Shown piece by piece: positions 1-10,530 of a stretch of DNA of 64,000 nt. The notes beneath the pieces were generated by a model. The model was not told the DNA's origin. It did no database searches and saw only the letters and a program-made list of their open reading frames with translations. Both the position numbers and the translations under genes were made by a program. The stretch's first letter is position 1. Every line of letters starts with the position of its first letter. Source of the stretch: Unio delphinus (taxonomy: Eukaryota; Mollusca; Bivalvia; Unionida; Unionidae); the NCBI GenBank assembly GCA_029339505.1, contig JAQISU010000166.1:6005001-6069000 (forward strand), read 5' to 3'.

Positions 1-2
1 TG

Positions 3-35
3 CGAGTCGTTGATGCACCCGTAGAGAACATGTAA
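3..35 (+). CDS. Possible C-terminal end of the gene upstream of the window
   Basis: One frame is open from the window edge to a TAA at 33-35, giving ten residues that end in PVENM. It lies 26 bases before the next viral-type gene, a spacing like that between the following genes. In elements of this kind a capsid gene could sit here, but ten residues cannot identify it. This is a guess from context. Confidence 0.2.
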   Translation, partial: RVVDAPVENM

Positions 36-61
36 TTAAAATCAATCAAGTAAATATAAAA

Positions 62-553
62 ATGTCGTATAGTCATGTTAACGCAACTCTGACTCAAGGT
101 CAGATAAAAATATTACAATCCAAAAACGCAAATCAAGGTGGGGCAAACATAACGTTCAAGAAAAAACAAATGAGTGGTGGTCCAAATAAATTATCATTAA
201 CCGGTAATCAGCTTAAACGTTTCAATAAAGCTCTGGTATCAAAAACTGGAGTTAAACTTGAATTTTCTCCAAGTACCATCAAAGATATGATTAAATCAGG
301 AGGTATATTTCTACTTCTTGCAGCAATACCAGCATTAATTGCTGCGGCCGCACCTTCGGTTGCAATGGCAGCTGCGTTAGGTGCTGTTGGAACCGATGCT
401 GGAATGGCATTAAAGAAAGCAACAGGAAAAGGGTATAGAAAAGGGACTCCGTCTCAGACTTCCGGGAACTTATCTAGGAAAAAGACTGAGACTTCCAGGA
501 ATATATTACCGATCTTAAATTTTGATCTGATAAATGCTGCTAAAAAAAATTAA
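62..553 (+). CDS. Small basic/hydrophobic virion core protein (adenovirus pX-like family)
   Basis: An intact 163-residue frame with an ATG start. Residues 8-75 contain two short 'LTxxQ' type elements (TLTQGQIKIL and LSLTGNQLKRF) separated by a lysine-rich stretch. Residues 80-110 are a long Ala/Leu/Ile hydrophobic segment preceded by a Gly-Gly. The C-terminal third is rich in Lys, Arg, Ser and Thr. This layout is typical of the small core proteins next to the protease in Polinton/adintovirus-like elements, which are compared with adenovirus pX and pVI and are thought to bind DNA or membranes inside the virion. The family assignment rests on architecture and recalled family patterns. It is the only uninterrupted gene of the left block, but its neighbours are broken, so it is probably no longer used. 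Confidence 0.6.
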   Translation: MSYSHVNATLTQGQIKILQSKNANQGGANITFKKKQMSGGPNKLSLTGNQLKRFNKALVSKTGVKLEFSPSTIKDMIKSGGIFLLLAAIPALIAAAAPSVAMAAALGAVGTDAGMALKKATGKGYRKGTPSQTSGNLSRKKTETSRNILPILNFDLINAAKKN

Positions 554-579
554 AAATAAAACATTTTAGAGGAGTTTTC

Positions 580-921
580 ATGCGCGATCAAATACCGAAA
601 AAACCACATCACATTGAAACCGGTATCATCAATCTCGATTCGAATTCCGGTCCAGGAACTCAATGGGTTGCATATGCAATTGATTCACGCGGAATTATTT
701 ATTTTTATTCGTACTGACTATTACCAACAGTTGAATTTTTGGATTATATTAGTCAATTACCTGCCAGAACTTGGTATTCAACGTTACCGACACAGACAAA
801 GACAGACCCACCGATATGTGGTCGTGAATCTATCACTGTACTTGATGCGATATCAAAATCAACTAAACCACCTTATACAGTTGTAAACGAATACACAAGT
901 AATCGTTGGACAGGTATTTAA
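580..921 (+). pseudogene. Adenovirus-type cysteine protease (adenain/C5 family), inactivated
   Basis: The frame starts at ATG 580, 26 bases after the previous stop, and reads 113 codons to 921 apart from an internal TGA at 715-717. The N-terminal part shows the family's 'NLD..SGPGT-x-W-x-AY' block, followed by the 'YF-x-SY' block. A downstream 'ICG' (Cys codon 817-819) fits the nucleophile region. Members of this family mature capsid proteins and use a His-Asp/Glu-Cys triad. Here the residue expected to be His before the Trp is Gln (661-663), and the acidic residue of the YFDSxG-like block is Tyr (706-708). The TGA replaces the codon expected to be Gly. Two catalytic positions and the frame are therefore lost. 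This gene is absent from copy B, which starts further downstream. Confidence 0.7.
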
Positions 922-938
922 AATTGTATACATATATA

Positions 939-2009
939 ATGGTTGATATTTACGGAAGATCTTTATTTAGAAAAACTGACAAAGGAACCGATAAAGATTT
1001 CGACGCATCAAAATATGCAACACGAGATGACCTTGCTGATATTATGAAACTAGATGGGGTTGACCGCGATGCAGTTATTTTTCAGGACAAACACGGTGTT
1101 TTGAAAACAAGTAATATTAAGTGGAATGATATAGTTCGTTGTGTTATTGGCGCTGCCATGGATAATATTCCGGTATTTACCAACAGCGGAAAATACGAGA
1201 TTCAGGAATATAGAAAGAATATATCAGAAGTGAGATTATAAAAAATGTTCAAAAACGATTATCAACGTCAGGTGGTGTATTAACAGGGGAACGTTCCATG
1301 GACGGAAATAAAATAACTGTCTTGAGAGATCCAACATCAGATGAAGATGCGGCAACAAAAAGATACGTTGACACTGTTGATGCTAAATTATCTACGTTAA
1401 AAACTGAACATGATGCCGTTAGTGGTACATTATCCACTTTAAAAACCAAATACGAAACTCACATAAACGATCACAATACCGTAGACGGAAAATTATCTAC
1501 GTTGAGACCTGACTATGACGTTCACATAGGTGCGTTTACAAATCTCCGTAGAAATTTCAGAAAGATCGATCAAATTGCAGATGAATTCTTCGGAAAACCA
1601 TTAATCGTTGATACGAAACTTTCTGATATTAAAACATCAATCGATACGATTAAGAAAACACAGGAAGATATTGTAGGTGATGCTCGTGCTATTATTAATA
1701 AAATTGATCTTGAAAAAATATCAGGGTAAAATTCTGCATAGGCGGATGAACAACGTCGTATACACAATATCAACAGGATCAGCAACATGGTCTCAACAAA
1801 ACAATACTATCAAACATACCGCGGAAGTTACTGGAGTGCACAGATTGTCTGTGTTTAGTAGTGCAAATTTCGAGATATTTACCACGTATCCATGGCGTCA
1901 CTCAACAGACAAGTTTTCTGGAACCGTATCTGTTATATTAAACCGTGGAGACGAGGAAACATTTATCCTGGTTGCATCCGACAAAAATTTAACTGCATCA
2001 ACGATCTAG
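939..2009 (+). pseudogene. Fibre-like attachment protein with trimeric coiled-coil shaft, frameshifted
   Basis: The N-terminal 100 codons (ATG 939) end at a TAA at 1239-1241. The next frame runs on without a gap and contains 'SGGVLTGERSMDGNKI' (about 1268-1315) followed by 'DPTSDEDAATKRYVD' (about 1327-1371). That pair of motifs is widespread at the start of trimeric fibre shafts in phage tail fibres and Polinton-like viruses. About three 19-residue repeats of the type 'KLSTLKTEHD' follow (1384-1535), consistent with a coiled coil. After a stop at 1727-1729 a third frame (about 1730-2009) encodes a Thr/Ser-rich, beta-like C-terminal part that could be the knob. The likely role is receptor binding at the vertex. 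The breaks lie near 1239 and 1727. Confidence 0.6.
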
Positions 2010-2062
2010 TGGTGTCTGGAATTTGTTGCCGAAACACCTCAATTTATTACAGCGTGAATAAT

Positions 2063-2507
2063 ATGGACTACAGATACAATCAAGCGCGTGACTGGCAAAA
2101 TAAATTAAAATCTATTGTTGATACTTACACGATAAAAGTAAAAATAATATCACAGAGGTGTAATTGTCATTGACATAATTGTATACGCAGTCTCCCCGGT
2201 TGTTGCTGGAACCGGTCTTTGATTATCCGCGTTAACAATGACATCACTTGCGGTCATAAGGATCTGTGTTTCAGCGTCAACAGTGATCGCTGGAGTTTTT
2301 AATATAATCGCAAAAAAAATATCGACGTGCACGAATGAAAAATCGTACGATTATGCGGTGAAGTTACACGCGGCAACGGCGGCTTATTCTAAACTATCTC
2401 AGTTAATATCTGAAAGCCTCAACGATGCTTCAATATGCGATTCAGAGATCGCATTAATGACTAAAATATTCTCCGAAGCAATGACTGATAGAATCTACAC
2501 CCATTAA
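2063..2507 (+). pseudogene. Conserved hydrophobic protein of Polinton-like elements
   Basis: Two overlapping frames make up this gene. The first starts MDYRYNQARDW at 2063. The second, open from about 2150, has a TGA at 2219-2221 and then reads to 2507. The second frame has a hydrophobic stretch (VIVIDIIVYAV...VVAGTG, then LAVIRICVSASTVIAGVF) that could be one or two membrane segments. An amphipathic, charged C-terminus follows (SQLISESLNDASICDSEIAL). Proteins of this shape commonly follow the fibre gene in related elements; no function is known to me. It is followed after 20 bases by the penton-like gene. One frameshift and one stop make it non-functional as it stands. Confidence 0.45.
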
Positions 2508-2527
2508 AGTTACAGATAAATAGATAA

Positions 2528-3363
2528 ATGTCAGCACAAGAACTATTGCAACAGATTGCCACGAACACAACACCGGTGAAAACGACTATGATATCATTGA
2601 GCACAATCAATCCTGAATTCAGTATTAAATTTCCAACTGCAATTTCAGCAAGGGAGATTGCACTTGCACAACAGCGAGTATATCATAGTTGGCCAAATAT
2701 CAGAGCTGAAACATCTGATGGATTACCTCCAAATAATTCGCTTGTACTTGCAAACAAAAATAAACCAGATAGAACCCAAGATTTCTTTGTTGTTTATATC
2801 CCCACAGGTAGCTATCAGATTGAACAAATCAACGATGAATTCCTGCGCAGAATAAAATCAACAACAAAAAAAGAGTAAAAAATAACCATTACTGTTCACG
2901 AACCAACATTATCATCTGTGATTGAAGTAAAATCTCCCGATTACGTCGTAGTTATTTATAGATCATCGATAAAAGCTGTTCTAGGATGGCCTAAAACTCC
3001 ACCACATCTGATGATTTTCTCAGATTTAACAATGATCCAGATGATGAAGGCAGACATATTTTACCAGAAATTGTAACTATAACCTCAACGGTTGCAGTCA
3101 ATCTTGTATGTGATGTAATCGATGGTAGTTATAAAACAGATCTTGGGATATCGAATCAAGCTCAACAAGGATACGTTCTTTACACATTTACTCCAATGGT
3201 TCCTCCTGGATCCTTGATCGTGCAGGAACCAATCAATTATTTTTATCCAGGCACGCATGAGCAATACTTGTCAAGAATAAATTTTAAACTCACCGACCAG
3301 AGTGGACACTTAATTGATCTACGTGGCGAGGTTTTACTGCTAAACCTCATTGTGAAACCGTAA
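2528..3363 (+). pseudogene. Penton-like minor capsid protein, copy A
   Basis: The ATG at 2528 opens 116 codons that stop in an A-rich run at 2876-2878. The remaining two thirds continue in other frames to a TAA at 3361-3363. Recognisable family elements are a 'PTGSYQIEQINDEF' segment, a 'WPKTPP' segment, a hydrophobic 'TVAVNLVCDVIDGSY' strand, 'FTPMVPPGS' and a C-terminal 'TDQSGHLIDLRGEV' strand. This pattern is shared by many invertebrate Polinton/adintovirus-like elements and is interpreted as a single-jelly-roll vertex protein. That interpretation comes from family knowledge, not proof. Copy B of the duplication begins inside this gene at a position corresponding to about 2673 here, and the A-run is also out of frame there, but by a different length. 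Confidence 0.5.
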
Positions 3364-3428
3364 ATGATTTTTATCGTAAATAATTTTTTTATATATTGAT
3401 TCAAGAATTAATCGGATAAATATTACAT

Positions 3429-3608
3429 ATGTACCAGCACGTAAAGGTTTATATACACGACAAGGAAGCACTTGGAAATGCAATCAAATTAATAATTACA
3501 TAGTCTTCATTCAACATCGTTGACATAGTCATTGATGGTTTCGGTGACGAAGATTTTTTACTGACGCAAGCACAGCTAGATAGATTGCGGCGAGAACATA
3601 TTCTATGA
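3429..3608 (+). pseudogene. Fragment of a second core-like protein
   Basis: The ATG at 3429 opens a frame starting MYQHVKVYIHDKEALGN, with a TAG at 3501-3503, and continues in the same frame through 'FLLTQAQLDRLRREHI' to a TGA at 3606-3608. The 'LLTQAQLDRL' element resembles the LTxxQ elements of the gene at 62-553, so this may be a related core protein that lost its hydrophobic C-terminal half. In copy B (24760 onward) the TAG is a Gln codon and the frame is open, but five residues of the LTxxQ element are missing. Confidence 0.35.
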
Positions 3609-4554
3609 TCACGTGTGACCGAGATTAGATTATAAACTAAGCGCAATACTGCATGAAACTTGATGAACTTAAAAAAAAATATTATATAGTTCTGAAAAAA
3701 TACTATTTAAGTAAAACAATATTTCTTTACAGATTTTATGAAATTTCATCTTTTTTTATCCATTTTAGTCAATTGTATCGTAGAAAATCTGTCAGATTTC
3801 TGATTTTTGTAAGGTAAAACCGCCAGTAATTCTCTAAATGATTTATCGATAATTTCACCTTTTTTTCGTCTGTTATTTGTATATTTTCGTAGAAATATAT
3901 CCGATTTTAGTTGATTTATGAGCAAAACATGGCAAATTTAACGATTTATTGATAAATGATTTAGACAATGGCTTGGGGTTTTACCATACAAATCTTACAA
4001 TTTTGATTTTTCTATAATATTTCGACTAAAATGGGTTTTAAAAAAAGGATGAAATTTCATCAAAAATTACAAAATCTGAATAAAAAATATTATAACTTAA
4101 TAAAAATAATATAACAGAATAAAAAATATATTAGAACAGAATTAAAAAACATTATAACAGAATAAATAAAGATATTATAACAGAATTTAAAAAAATATTA
4201 TAACAGAATAAAACAACAGAACGGTAAAGGAATTAATACAAGCTGCCATCGGTAACAGCGTTTACATTTATAATCTTAATTAGTTGTCTCACGCGTGTGT
4301 TAATGATTTTGTTTGTTTCATATTCGTGAGACAGTTTCGATAAAATATTTTATACTGCGATAGAAAGTGGTACAAATTTATCTACATCTGTATCTGTTAC
4401 CATTGATCAGGACTGGATCATTATAGACTGTATGTTCTTTATCAGCCTATACTCCGTTGAAAGTGTATAACTAACTTCAAGATTTCGTTGTTGGATTGAC
4501 TCGAAATCACAAATTATTTTTTCTGGATATATATTTAAATTTTTAAAAAATATT
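3609..4554. other. AT-rich non-coding stretch private to copy A
   Basis: No credible frame is present. The stretch includes several near-copies of 'ATTATAACAGAATAAAA' around 4080-4210 and poly(T)/poly(A) runs. Copy B passes almost directly from the preceding fragment to the 62-bp repeat, so about 900 bases were gained here or lost there. I see no terminal repeats that would make it a mobile element. Confidence 0.5.
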
Positions 4555-5090
4555 ATGACTTTTAAACCCCAAGGTCACCACCGTGTCCTGGCAGGTTCAA
4601 GGCACATGAAACATATACAACCTTTGAACCCCAAGGTCACCAACGTGTCCTAGCAGGTTTAAGGCATATTATGGACAGCACAACCTTTGAACCCCAAGGT
4701 CACCACCATTTCCTAGCAGGTTTAAGGCACATGAAACAAATACAACCTTTAATCTCTAGTTCACCACTGTGTCCTAGCAGGTTTAAGGCATATTATGGAC
4801 AGCACAACCTTTAACCCCTAGTTCACCACCGTGTCCTAAGATTTAAGGCACATGAAACATAATCTTATTTAAGGACAGCACAACCTTTGAACCCCAAGGT
4901 CAACACCGTGTCCTAGCTGGTTCAATGCATATTATGGACAGCACAACCTTTAACCCCTAGTTCACCACCGTGTCCTAAGATTTAAGGCACATGAAACATA
5001 ATCTTATTTAAGGACAGCACAACCTTTGAACACCAAGGTCACCACCGTGTCCTAACAGGTTTAAGGCACATGAAAAACACAACGTTAATA
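4555..5090 (+). repeat. ~62-bp tandem repeat, copy A
   Basis: About eight imperfect units carry the core 'AACCTTTGAACCCCAAGGTC' followed by 'ACCACCGTGTCCTAGCAGG' and 'TTTAAGGCACATGAAACATA'. Unit types alternate ('GAACCCCAAGGTCACC' and 'TAACCCCTAGTTCACC'). The same family sits at the same place in copy B with fewer units. The stretch from here to about 5600 has no gene, only diverged flanking sequence shared with copy B. Confidence 0.9.
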
Positions 5091-5612
5091 TAATACTAAT
5101 TACGTATTACGATGACATCTCTACAAATTATGTACACACCACCCAACACCACCTGGATATCAAACCCGGGTCAGTAAAACGATCAGCCACCATGATTCGA
5201 AGCATGGTGAGATGTGTGTACATATATTTATAATTCAATTTATGATTTTTGAATTTCGATGCTGTGGTGCTGTTTGTAAGCGAGAAACAATAAATTGCCT
5301 TATACTAATTTGAAACTAATATCTGATTGTGTTACTTCACTGTTATTAATTAAGACGAAGCTGGTTGATTAGTTAATTACAGTGACAAAATAAATCACGA
5401 TCTACGGAGAAATAAGTAATATGGAGTTATCTCCAATTTTTCAGTTCATTTACAATTCAGTAGTATATGAACTGAGAGAGATGGCACATTTTTATCATAC
5501 TGAACATGATAACATATCTTACTGAAAATATCCCAAAAATATAATTATATTAAATAAATAGTAAAGTAATATAAGCCACAGAACTACAGAGAGACAGTCT
5601 CTCCCTTCAACA

Positions 5613-6119
5613 CTATTGAAATGTAATTTTTTGTTTATATTTTTTAGAGAGAGCAGATTTGTATCTATTTTCTGCGACAAATTGTACTGAACGTGTGCGA
5701 ATGTCAAAATATTTGGCAGCTATATTCATTGATGGAAATATTACTTCTTCGTCTGTTTCTGTATTTACAGATTTAATCACACTCCTTACAACTGTTCTTT
5801 CATACTTTCCAGTATTACCACATACAGATTTTTGACTCTGCGTGATAGCTCACAGATCATCCAAGGAGTTATTTGTCGGATTTGAATTTATGTGATCGAT
5901 GACAAGACCGTCTTCAATCACCCCACGGAAACACTCGTAGACGAACCTATGACAGAGATATGTTTTTTTTTTATTATCTATCCAAAAACTGAACTTGAGA
6001 TAACCAGTATTAATAACATAACCAAGCGGTTTCTTTAGTCGACAATTCCTGATAACACCATCACGATTTTCTTCGTAGTTTGTTATGATAGGATGTCTCA
6101 TAAATTCCTTTTCCTCCAT
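5613..6119 (-). pseudogene. HNH homing-type endonuclease, copy A
   Basis: Read on the minus strand from ATG 6119 (MEEKEFMRHP). The N-terminal part has the short 'YEENRDGVIRN' type module seen in NUMOD4/HNH proteins. It is followed by 'CHRFVYECF', then 'VIDHINSNPTNNSLDDL', which matches the HNH core (His-Arg...Asp-His-x-Asn...Asn-Asn). A C-terminal NUMOD1-like DNA-binding segment is visible as 'EEVIFPSMNIAAKYFDI'. Such enzymes are free-standing or intron-encoded homing nucleases of phages and large DNA viruses. A TGA at about 5850-5852 splits HNH and C-terminal parts. Copy B has the same stop, so inactivation predates the split of the copies. It lies opposite to its neighbours, as expected for an inserted selfish gene. 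Confidence 0.7.
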
Positions 6120-6226
6120 TATATATAAATATCTTTTGTTCAAATCATTATTTGCTTTGATCTTTACTTTGAAATCTAATCAGATAATCTTCCGGGGGTT
6201 TATAATCCTGTCCATATCATTATTTT

Positions 6227-6454
6227 TTAATCATAATATCGTTTCAGTTCTCTGTATCTTTTACCACCACATTGCACACACAAGAGTGTTTCCCCTCGTA
6301 CTCCAACACAACATTGTAAACACGGTTTTGGTCCTTGACTAACATCTCGGACACGTTGCGAGTGGATTCTGCAGAATTCCTTTACGCAAGATCTGTTACA
6401 AGGAGTAACAGAGCCGATCATCAACCACTTGCAGAGATTCCTTGTTTTAATCAT
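6227..6454 (-). CDS. Small Cys-rich putative zinc-binding protein (type 1), copy A
   Basis: An intact 75-residue frame with an ATG. Cysteines and histidine are arranged as C-x10-C-x3-C-x4-C-x2-H, then C-x2-C, then C-x2-C-x2-KRY near the end. This looks like one or two zinc-binding folds. The same layout, with recognisable sequence similarity (VGVRG, CGG-K-YR), occurs in the second small protein at the right end of the same element (31961-32269). No function is known to me; a regulatory or DNA-binding role would be an inference. In copy B this gene has an internal stop. Confidence 0.5.
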   Translation of the reverse strand: MIKTRNLCKWLMIGSVTPCNRSCVKEFCRIHSQRVRDVSQGPKPCLQCCVGVRGETLLCVQCGGKRYRELKRYYD

Positions 6455-6499
6455 TATATATATGTAATATATTTAATTTAAATACTTCTTTTAATTATA

Positions 6500-9405
6500 A
6501 TGATGGGGGAATTCGAGAGATTATCCAAGATTGAGCTTTCTAAAAACAAACATTTTAATCTTGACAGAATATTCCCTGTGCCGATGAGAGATCTGGTTGA
6601 TCCGACAGATAAAATCTTGATCAATAAAAAACATGACGCCAAAAAAGAATTTCAGAAAAATGAAGTATCTCATGTGTGGTTGACGTTTAAGATTATAAAT
6701 GACACTAAAAATATAGATGCTCCGATTACTACCTTGATGATAGAAAATATATTTTAAAAATTAAATTTATCGTACTATCAAATACAGACAACTGGATTAT
6801 TCGTGCTAAACGTGATCCTGTCTATCATAACGAAAAAACTGCCATACAGACTAAATGTTCTAAACCAGGGATGTTGACCGATATTGATAAACTACATTAC
6901 GAAAGATCTTATCCTCTAGCAGCGATTATCTATGGGATATATCCGCTTGAGAAACCTAACATTGATAATCTGAAGTCGATGAAAATTTACCGCTGCATCT
7001 ATCAAAGATATTGCTTGACTAAGAAAGAAATTAAAATTCCCTATAACAGTAAAAACGATAACAGGAGAGATATATACTAATCAAAATTTAAATCAAAGGG
7101 AGCTTTAATCGATATTGTTGATCATAATGTGCATGCGCGGACTAATGCAGTAACAGTATTTCCACGCACGAGGACGGTTAAATTCTATAACGGAGATATA
7201 TTTGACTTTATTAACGAAATAAGTAAAAACGATCCCGTATCCGTGTGGTTCTTTAGTTCTGAAGATGAATCCGATCAGTTTGTAAGACCAAATGATGATA
7301 TTTATCGAACAGAATTCCTCTACGAGAAAATGAGAAAATATACCACTGACGAAAAATTACTCGGTGAATGTTTTACTGTTACATCAGTTGCAGCTCATTT
7401 TGCTACAGAGAGACATTCCTGGAAACCAACTCGGTTTGATTTTGTTGATGATATAATATTAAGTTGTGTTGCATATGGTCACGGTGGACTGTGGAACCGT
7501 AAATACTCGCCTAAAGATGCTATCTCCGTTGATATGGTTGCATGTTATCCGGAAAGTTCTCTGGGATACGGAGAGTGTTCTGGGTATTTTAAAAGATTTG
7601 GTCACCCGACACATGAGATGACGCGAGTATCGTATCAATAAATGGACCATTACCTGATTTTGAGATTACTGGATTCGCTTGTATTGAATCATTCGAGTTT
7701 ACAGAAAACCTTCATCCGATTTGTTATGTTTGGTTCGGTAGACATTTTTCAGAAAACAAGTGGGCTCCAATAGTACTGTTGCGATATATGCTTGATTGTT
7801 TAATGTTGATGTCGTTGATTGTCAGTGAAGCGATTATATCATAGCGAATGCAGACCGAAGTTTGGTTATCACAACAAAAGAAATATTCTGATGAAGAAAA
7901 TCCTGATAAAACCGACTTTGAAAATAAATTGCAAGGGATCTTGGCAGGAAAATAATAGGTAAATTTACACAAGGATGATCATACGATCATAAACGACATT
8001 GTACAAGACTGATCATGGACGATGTTGAATTAAATTGTATAATCGCTGATACAATGAAAAAAAATTCATTTAGAACTCGGGATACAGCTTTCTTATCAAA
8101 TGGAACTAAGTTAGGAACAATTGTGAGTTACAATCGTACGTTTCGATTAATCTGTTATCGATGATAAATAAAATTCAAGAGTTTGCTGTCAGAGTAGCTA
8201 CCGATTCGTTTTATATCAGTAAAAAATATTCAAGATTGCTAGACCAACTAAATATCTTCAATCATGCACCATGGGGTGAATGGAGAATAAAAAAAGAGAA
8301 AATATACTCGATTATTCAGAATCAGCAGATGTTCCAATCAAAGATATTAACCGTAGAAATAATCAGGTATTAAAACCATCGTCTGCACCATCGATATATG
8401 ATCCCGTAGCTAGACACAAAACAATTTATCTCAATGGACCTGGAGAATCAGGAAAGACGACACGTGCGATTGAACTTTTTTAGAATTCAGATATGATCGT
8501 TTTGACACCTACACAGACTTGCGCGAGAAATGACCCAACGAGGAACACAGTCATGTACTTATCACAGCTTTTTCCGATGGAGCGGAGACGCATGGAATGC
8601 TGATCGAATGGAAGATAAATATATTCCGTAAATCATAGTTTGGGATGAAATATGTACTGTATCGCTGAAAAATCTAAAAATATTTCTTGATTGGTTGTTG
8701 ACGAAAAACCCTGCTGTACTAATGTGTGGCGATCATAGTCAACCACCACCCTTTGTTGGACCGTCTCCACACGAATGGCTAAAGAGATCTGTTGACTATT
8801 ACGACGAAATAACTGACTATCATAAAGCACTTGATTCAACATTGAGGGAGTATAAAAACATTAATCAGATTACAACCGAATAAAATTCAATGTGAAGTAA
8901 TGCATAATATAATTTCAGAAACCTCTTTGAACGACTTTTGAGATACGTGGAGACCAAATGATCTGATAGTTGAAAGCAGAAAGCTAGTTTGTGACACACT
9001 TCAACAAAGATTATTTCTGCTACATAATGAAAAATTCGCAGAGTTGCCGGTACCATTAAGTCATCGCCCAGCAGATACGCGACAACAGAATATTCTCGTT
9101 GACATACCAGGAGAGACGGAGAAATAAAAGCACGTGTTGAATGATATTGTTTTAGTTGATGTCAATGTTGTTGATAGCGCTTTATCGGATTGGGCGCTAG
9201 GATTCGCATTGACAATACATTTATCTCAAGGATTAACTATTTCTGATACAGTTGTCTGGATTGTGGACGATCATATCGAGTGCTCGAATTTAGTTTATCT
9301 TGCGGTGTCTCGCGTCAGGAAAATATCTCAGCTACGTAGGATTGTCGTGGATGCGTCAGAAACCATTGGCAATGTTGACAATGACATAGCAAAAAAAATT
9401 AGATA
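6500..9405 (+). pseudogene. Family-B DNA polymerase / SF1 helicase fusion, copy A
   Basis: One long decayed gene. The N-terminal part (6500-7080) is broken by deletions relative to copy B. Next comes a region open from 7129 to 7641 that contains 'SVDMVACYPES' (7525-7557), a family-B polymerase motif A type sequence. Then 'VRVATDSFYIS' (8188-8220) resembles motif C, where the usual D-T-D-S is A-T-D-S. Directly after it, in the same gene, is a superfamily 1 helicase: Walker A GPGESGKT (8436-8459), 'VWDEIC' Walker B (8638-8655), 'MCGDHSQPPPF' motif III, and near 9260-9320 a C-terminal 'LVYLAVSRVRK' motif VI region. Stops include TAG 8481-8483, shared with copy B, and a private two-base loss near 8507. 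The intact protein would replicate the element. The polymerase-helicase fusion is notable. Confidence 0.65.
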
Positions 9406-9584
9406 GCTATAAACAATGTGATAAAAAATAAATGCGACTTCGGTCTTGACGTGCAAGTTATCATAACTTTGAAACAACAACAGGATAATCACTGTGCAAG
9501 ATGTAATTGTATAATGATGTGGCAATACTCGAGTAACAATCCTAGACAATTTACCGTAGATAGAAAAGATAACAGTCTTGGTCC

Positions 9585-10521
9585 AGTTAAGTGAATGTGG
9601 TGGTAATTGTGTATCCTCGTAAATGACCTGTAATTGTTCATGTGTAAATCCACGTTGAGGAACAGTTGAATCTAATCTGTAGATTGCATGTGTACCTGTG
9701 GATCGTACCACGCTGGATATCTTGGGTATAGTAATATTCCAAATAGGATCTGTTTCCTCCTTCAAGTTCACCTCGTTCGTATAAATACCTGACGATGACA
9801 TTACCTTATATTGGCTGCGGTGAAACATTATTCTGTATTAGTATATATTTCCTTGTAATCGCATTAATAGGTTTCATGCAGTTGCTCGAGTAACCTCATT
9901 GTTTAATGCAGCTATCACAATTGGTAATCTTGCAACCCATTCACGAGATCTTGTATCCTGAATGAATTCCTTCGCGTATTGATTTCCAAAATAATCGTTC
10001 TGCAAGTGTTCGATTAAATCGATCTACGATCGCTTGATCACGATGAATTTCAGTATTTCCTCGTCGTATTTTAACATTGTGTCGCTTCATTAATGATGAT
10101 ACTGCACCACGAAATTCTTTGCCAGGATCATCTTGTAATAGATGTGGCCATTGCAAGGGTCCTCGTCGATCAATTTGTCCGAAGGCAGATGCAACTTCAG
10201 TAGCTGTTTTAATTGATAATGGTTCTGCTTCTTTATATTTACTTGCAACATCAACAACTGTTAATGCGTATTTAATGTTACTCAACGTATACGATCATGA
10301 TGTTAAAACATAATATCAGCCTGATGAACTTCATTAGGAACATTAACATCAAAATGTGCGGAGTCGATTCGTTTAGGCGGTGGTAGGTTAATTTGCCAAA
10401 TTGCTTGTCGTGCTAAGCACGCTGCGGCGGTAGAACGTGTGACATTTGCTGCATTAGCAAGTATATCGATTGCTGCTGTACCTTTCCAGTATCCTCTTGG
10501 GCTATAATAAATTGATTCCAT
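9585..10521 (-). pseudogene. Retroviral-type (rve) integrase of Polinton-like element, copy A
   Basis: Read on the minus strand from ATG 10521 (MESIYYSPRGYWKG). An N-terminal helical region ends with 'NEVHQAD', giving the first catalytic Asp. 'ALTVVDVASKYKEAEP' follows, then 'DDPGKEF' with the second Asp. The third position reads 'AIVDRFNRTLAERL', where the expected catalytic Glu is Asp. The C-terminal part has 'YRLDSTVPQRGFTHEQLQV', typical of these integrases. The frame is broken after HQAD and again near 9830-9940. The original stop is also lost: copy B ends at TAG 29998, while here the codon is TGG. Integrases of this type insert the element DNA, giving short target duplications. Confidence 0.75.
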
Positions 10522-10530
10522 TATAATTAA

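Noticed and set aside
9328..9584. Extension of the copy A integrase frame beyond the position of its normal stop
   Set aside because: Copy B shows the true end at a TAG; the extension in copy A is read-through into non-coding sequence on the opposite strand of the helicase end.
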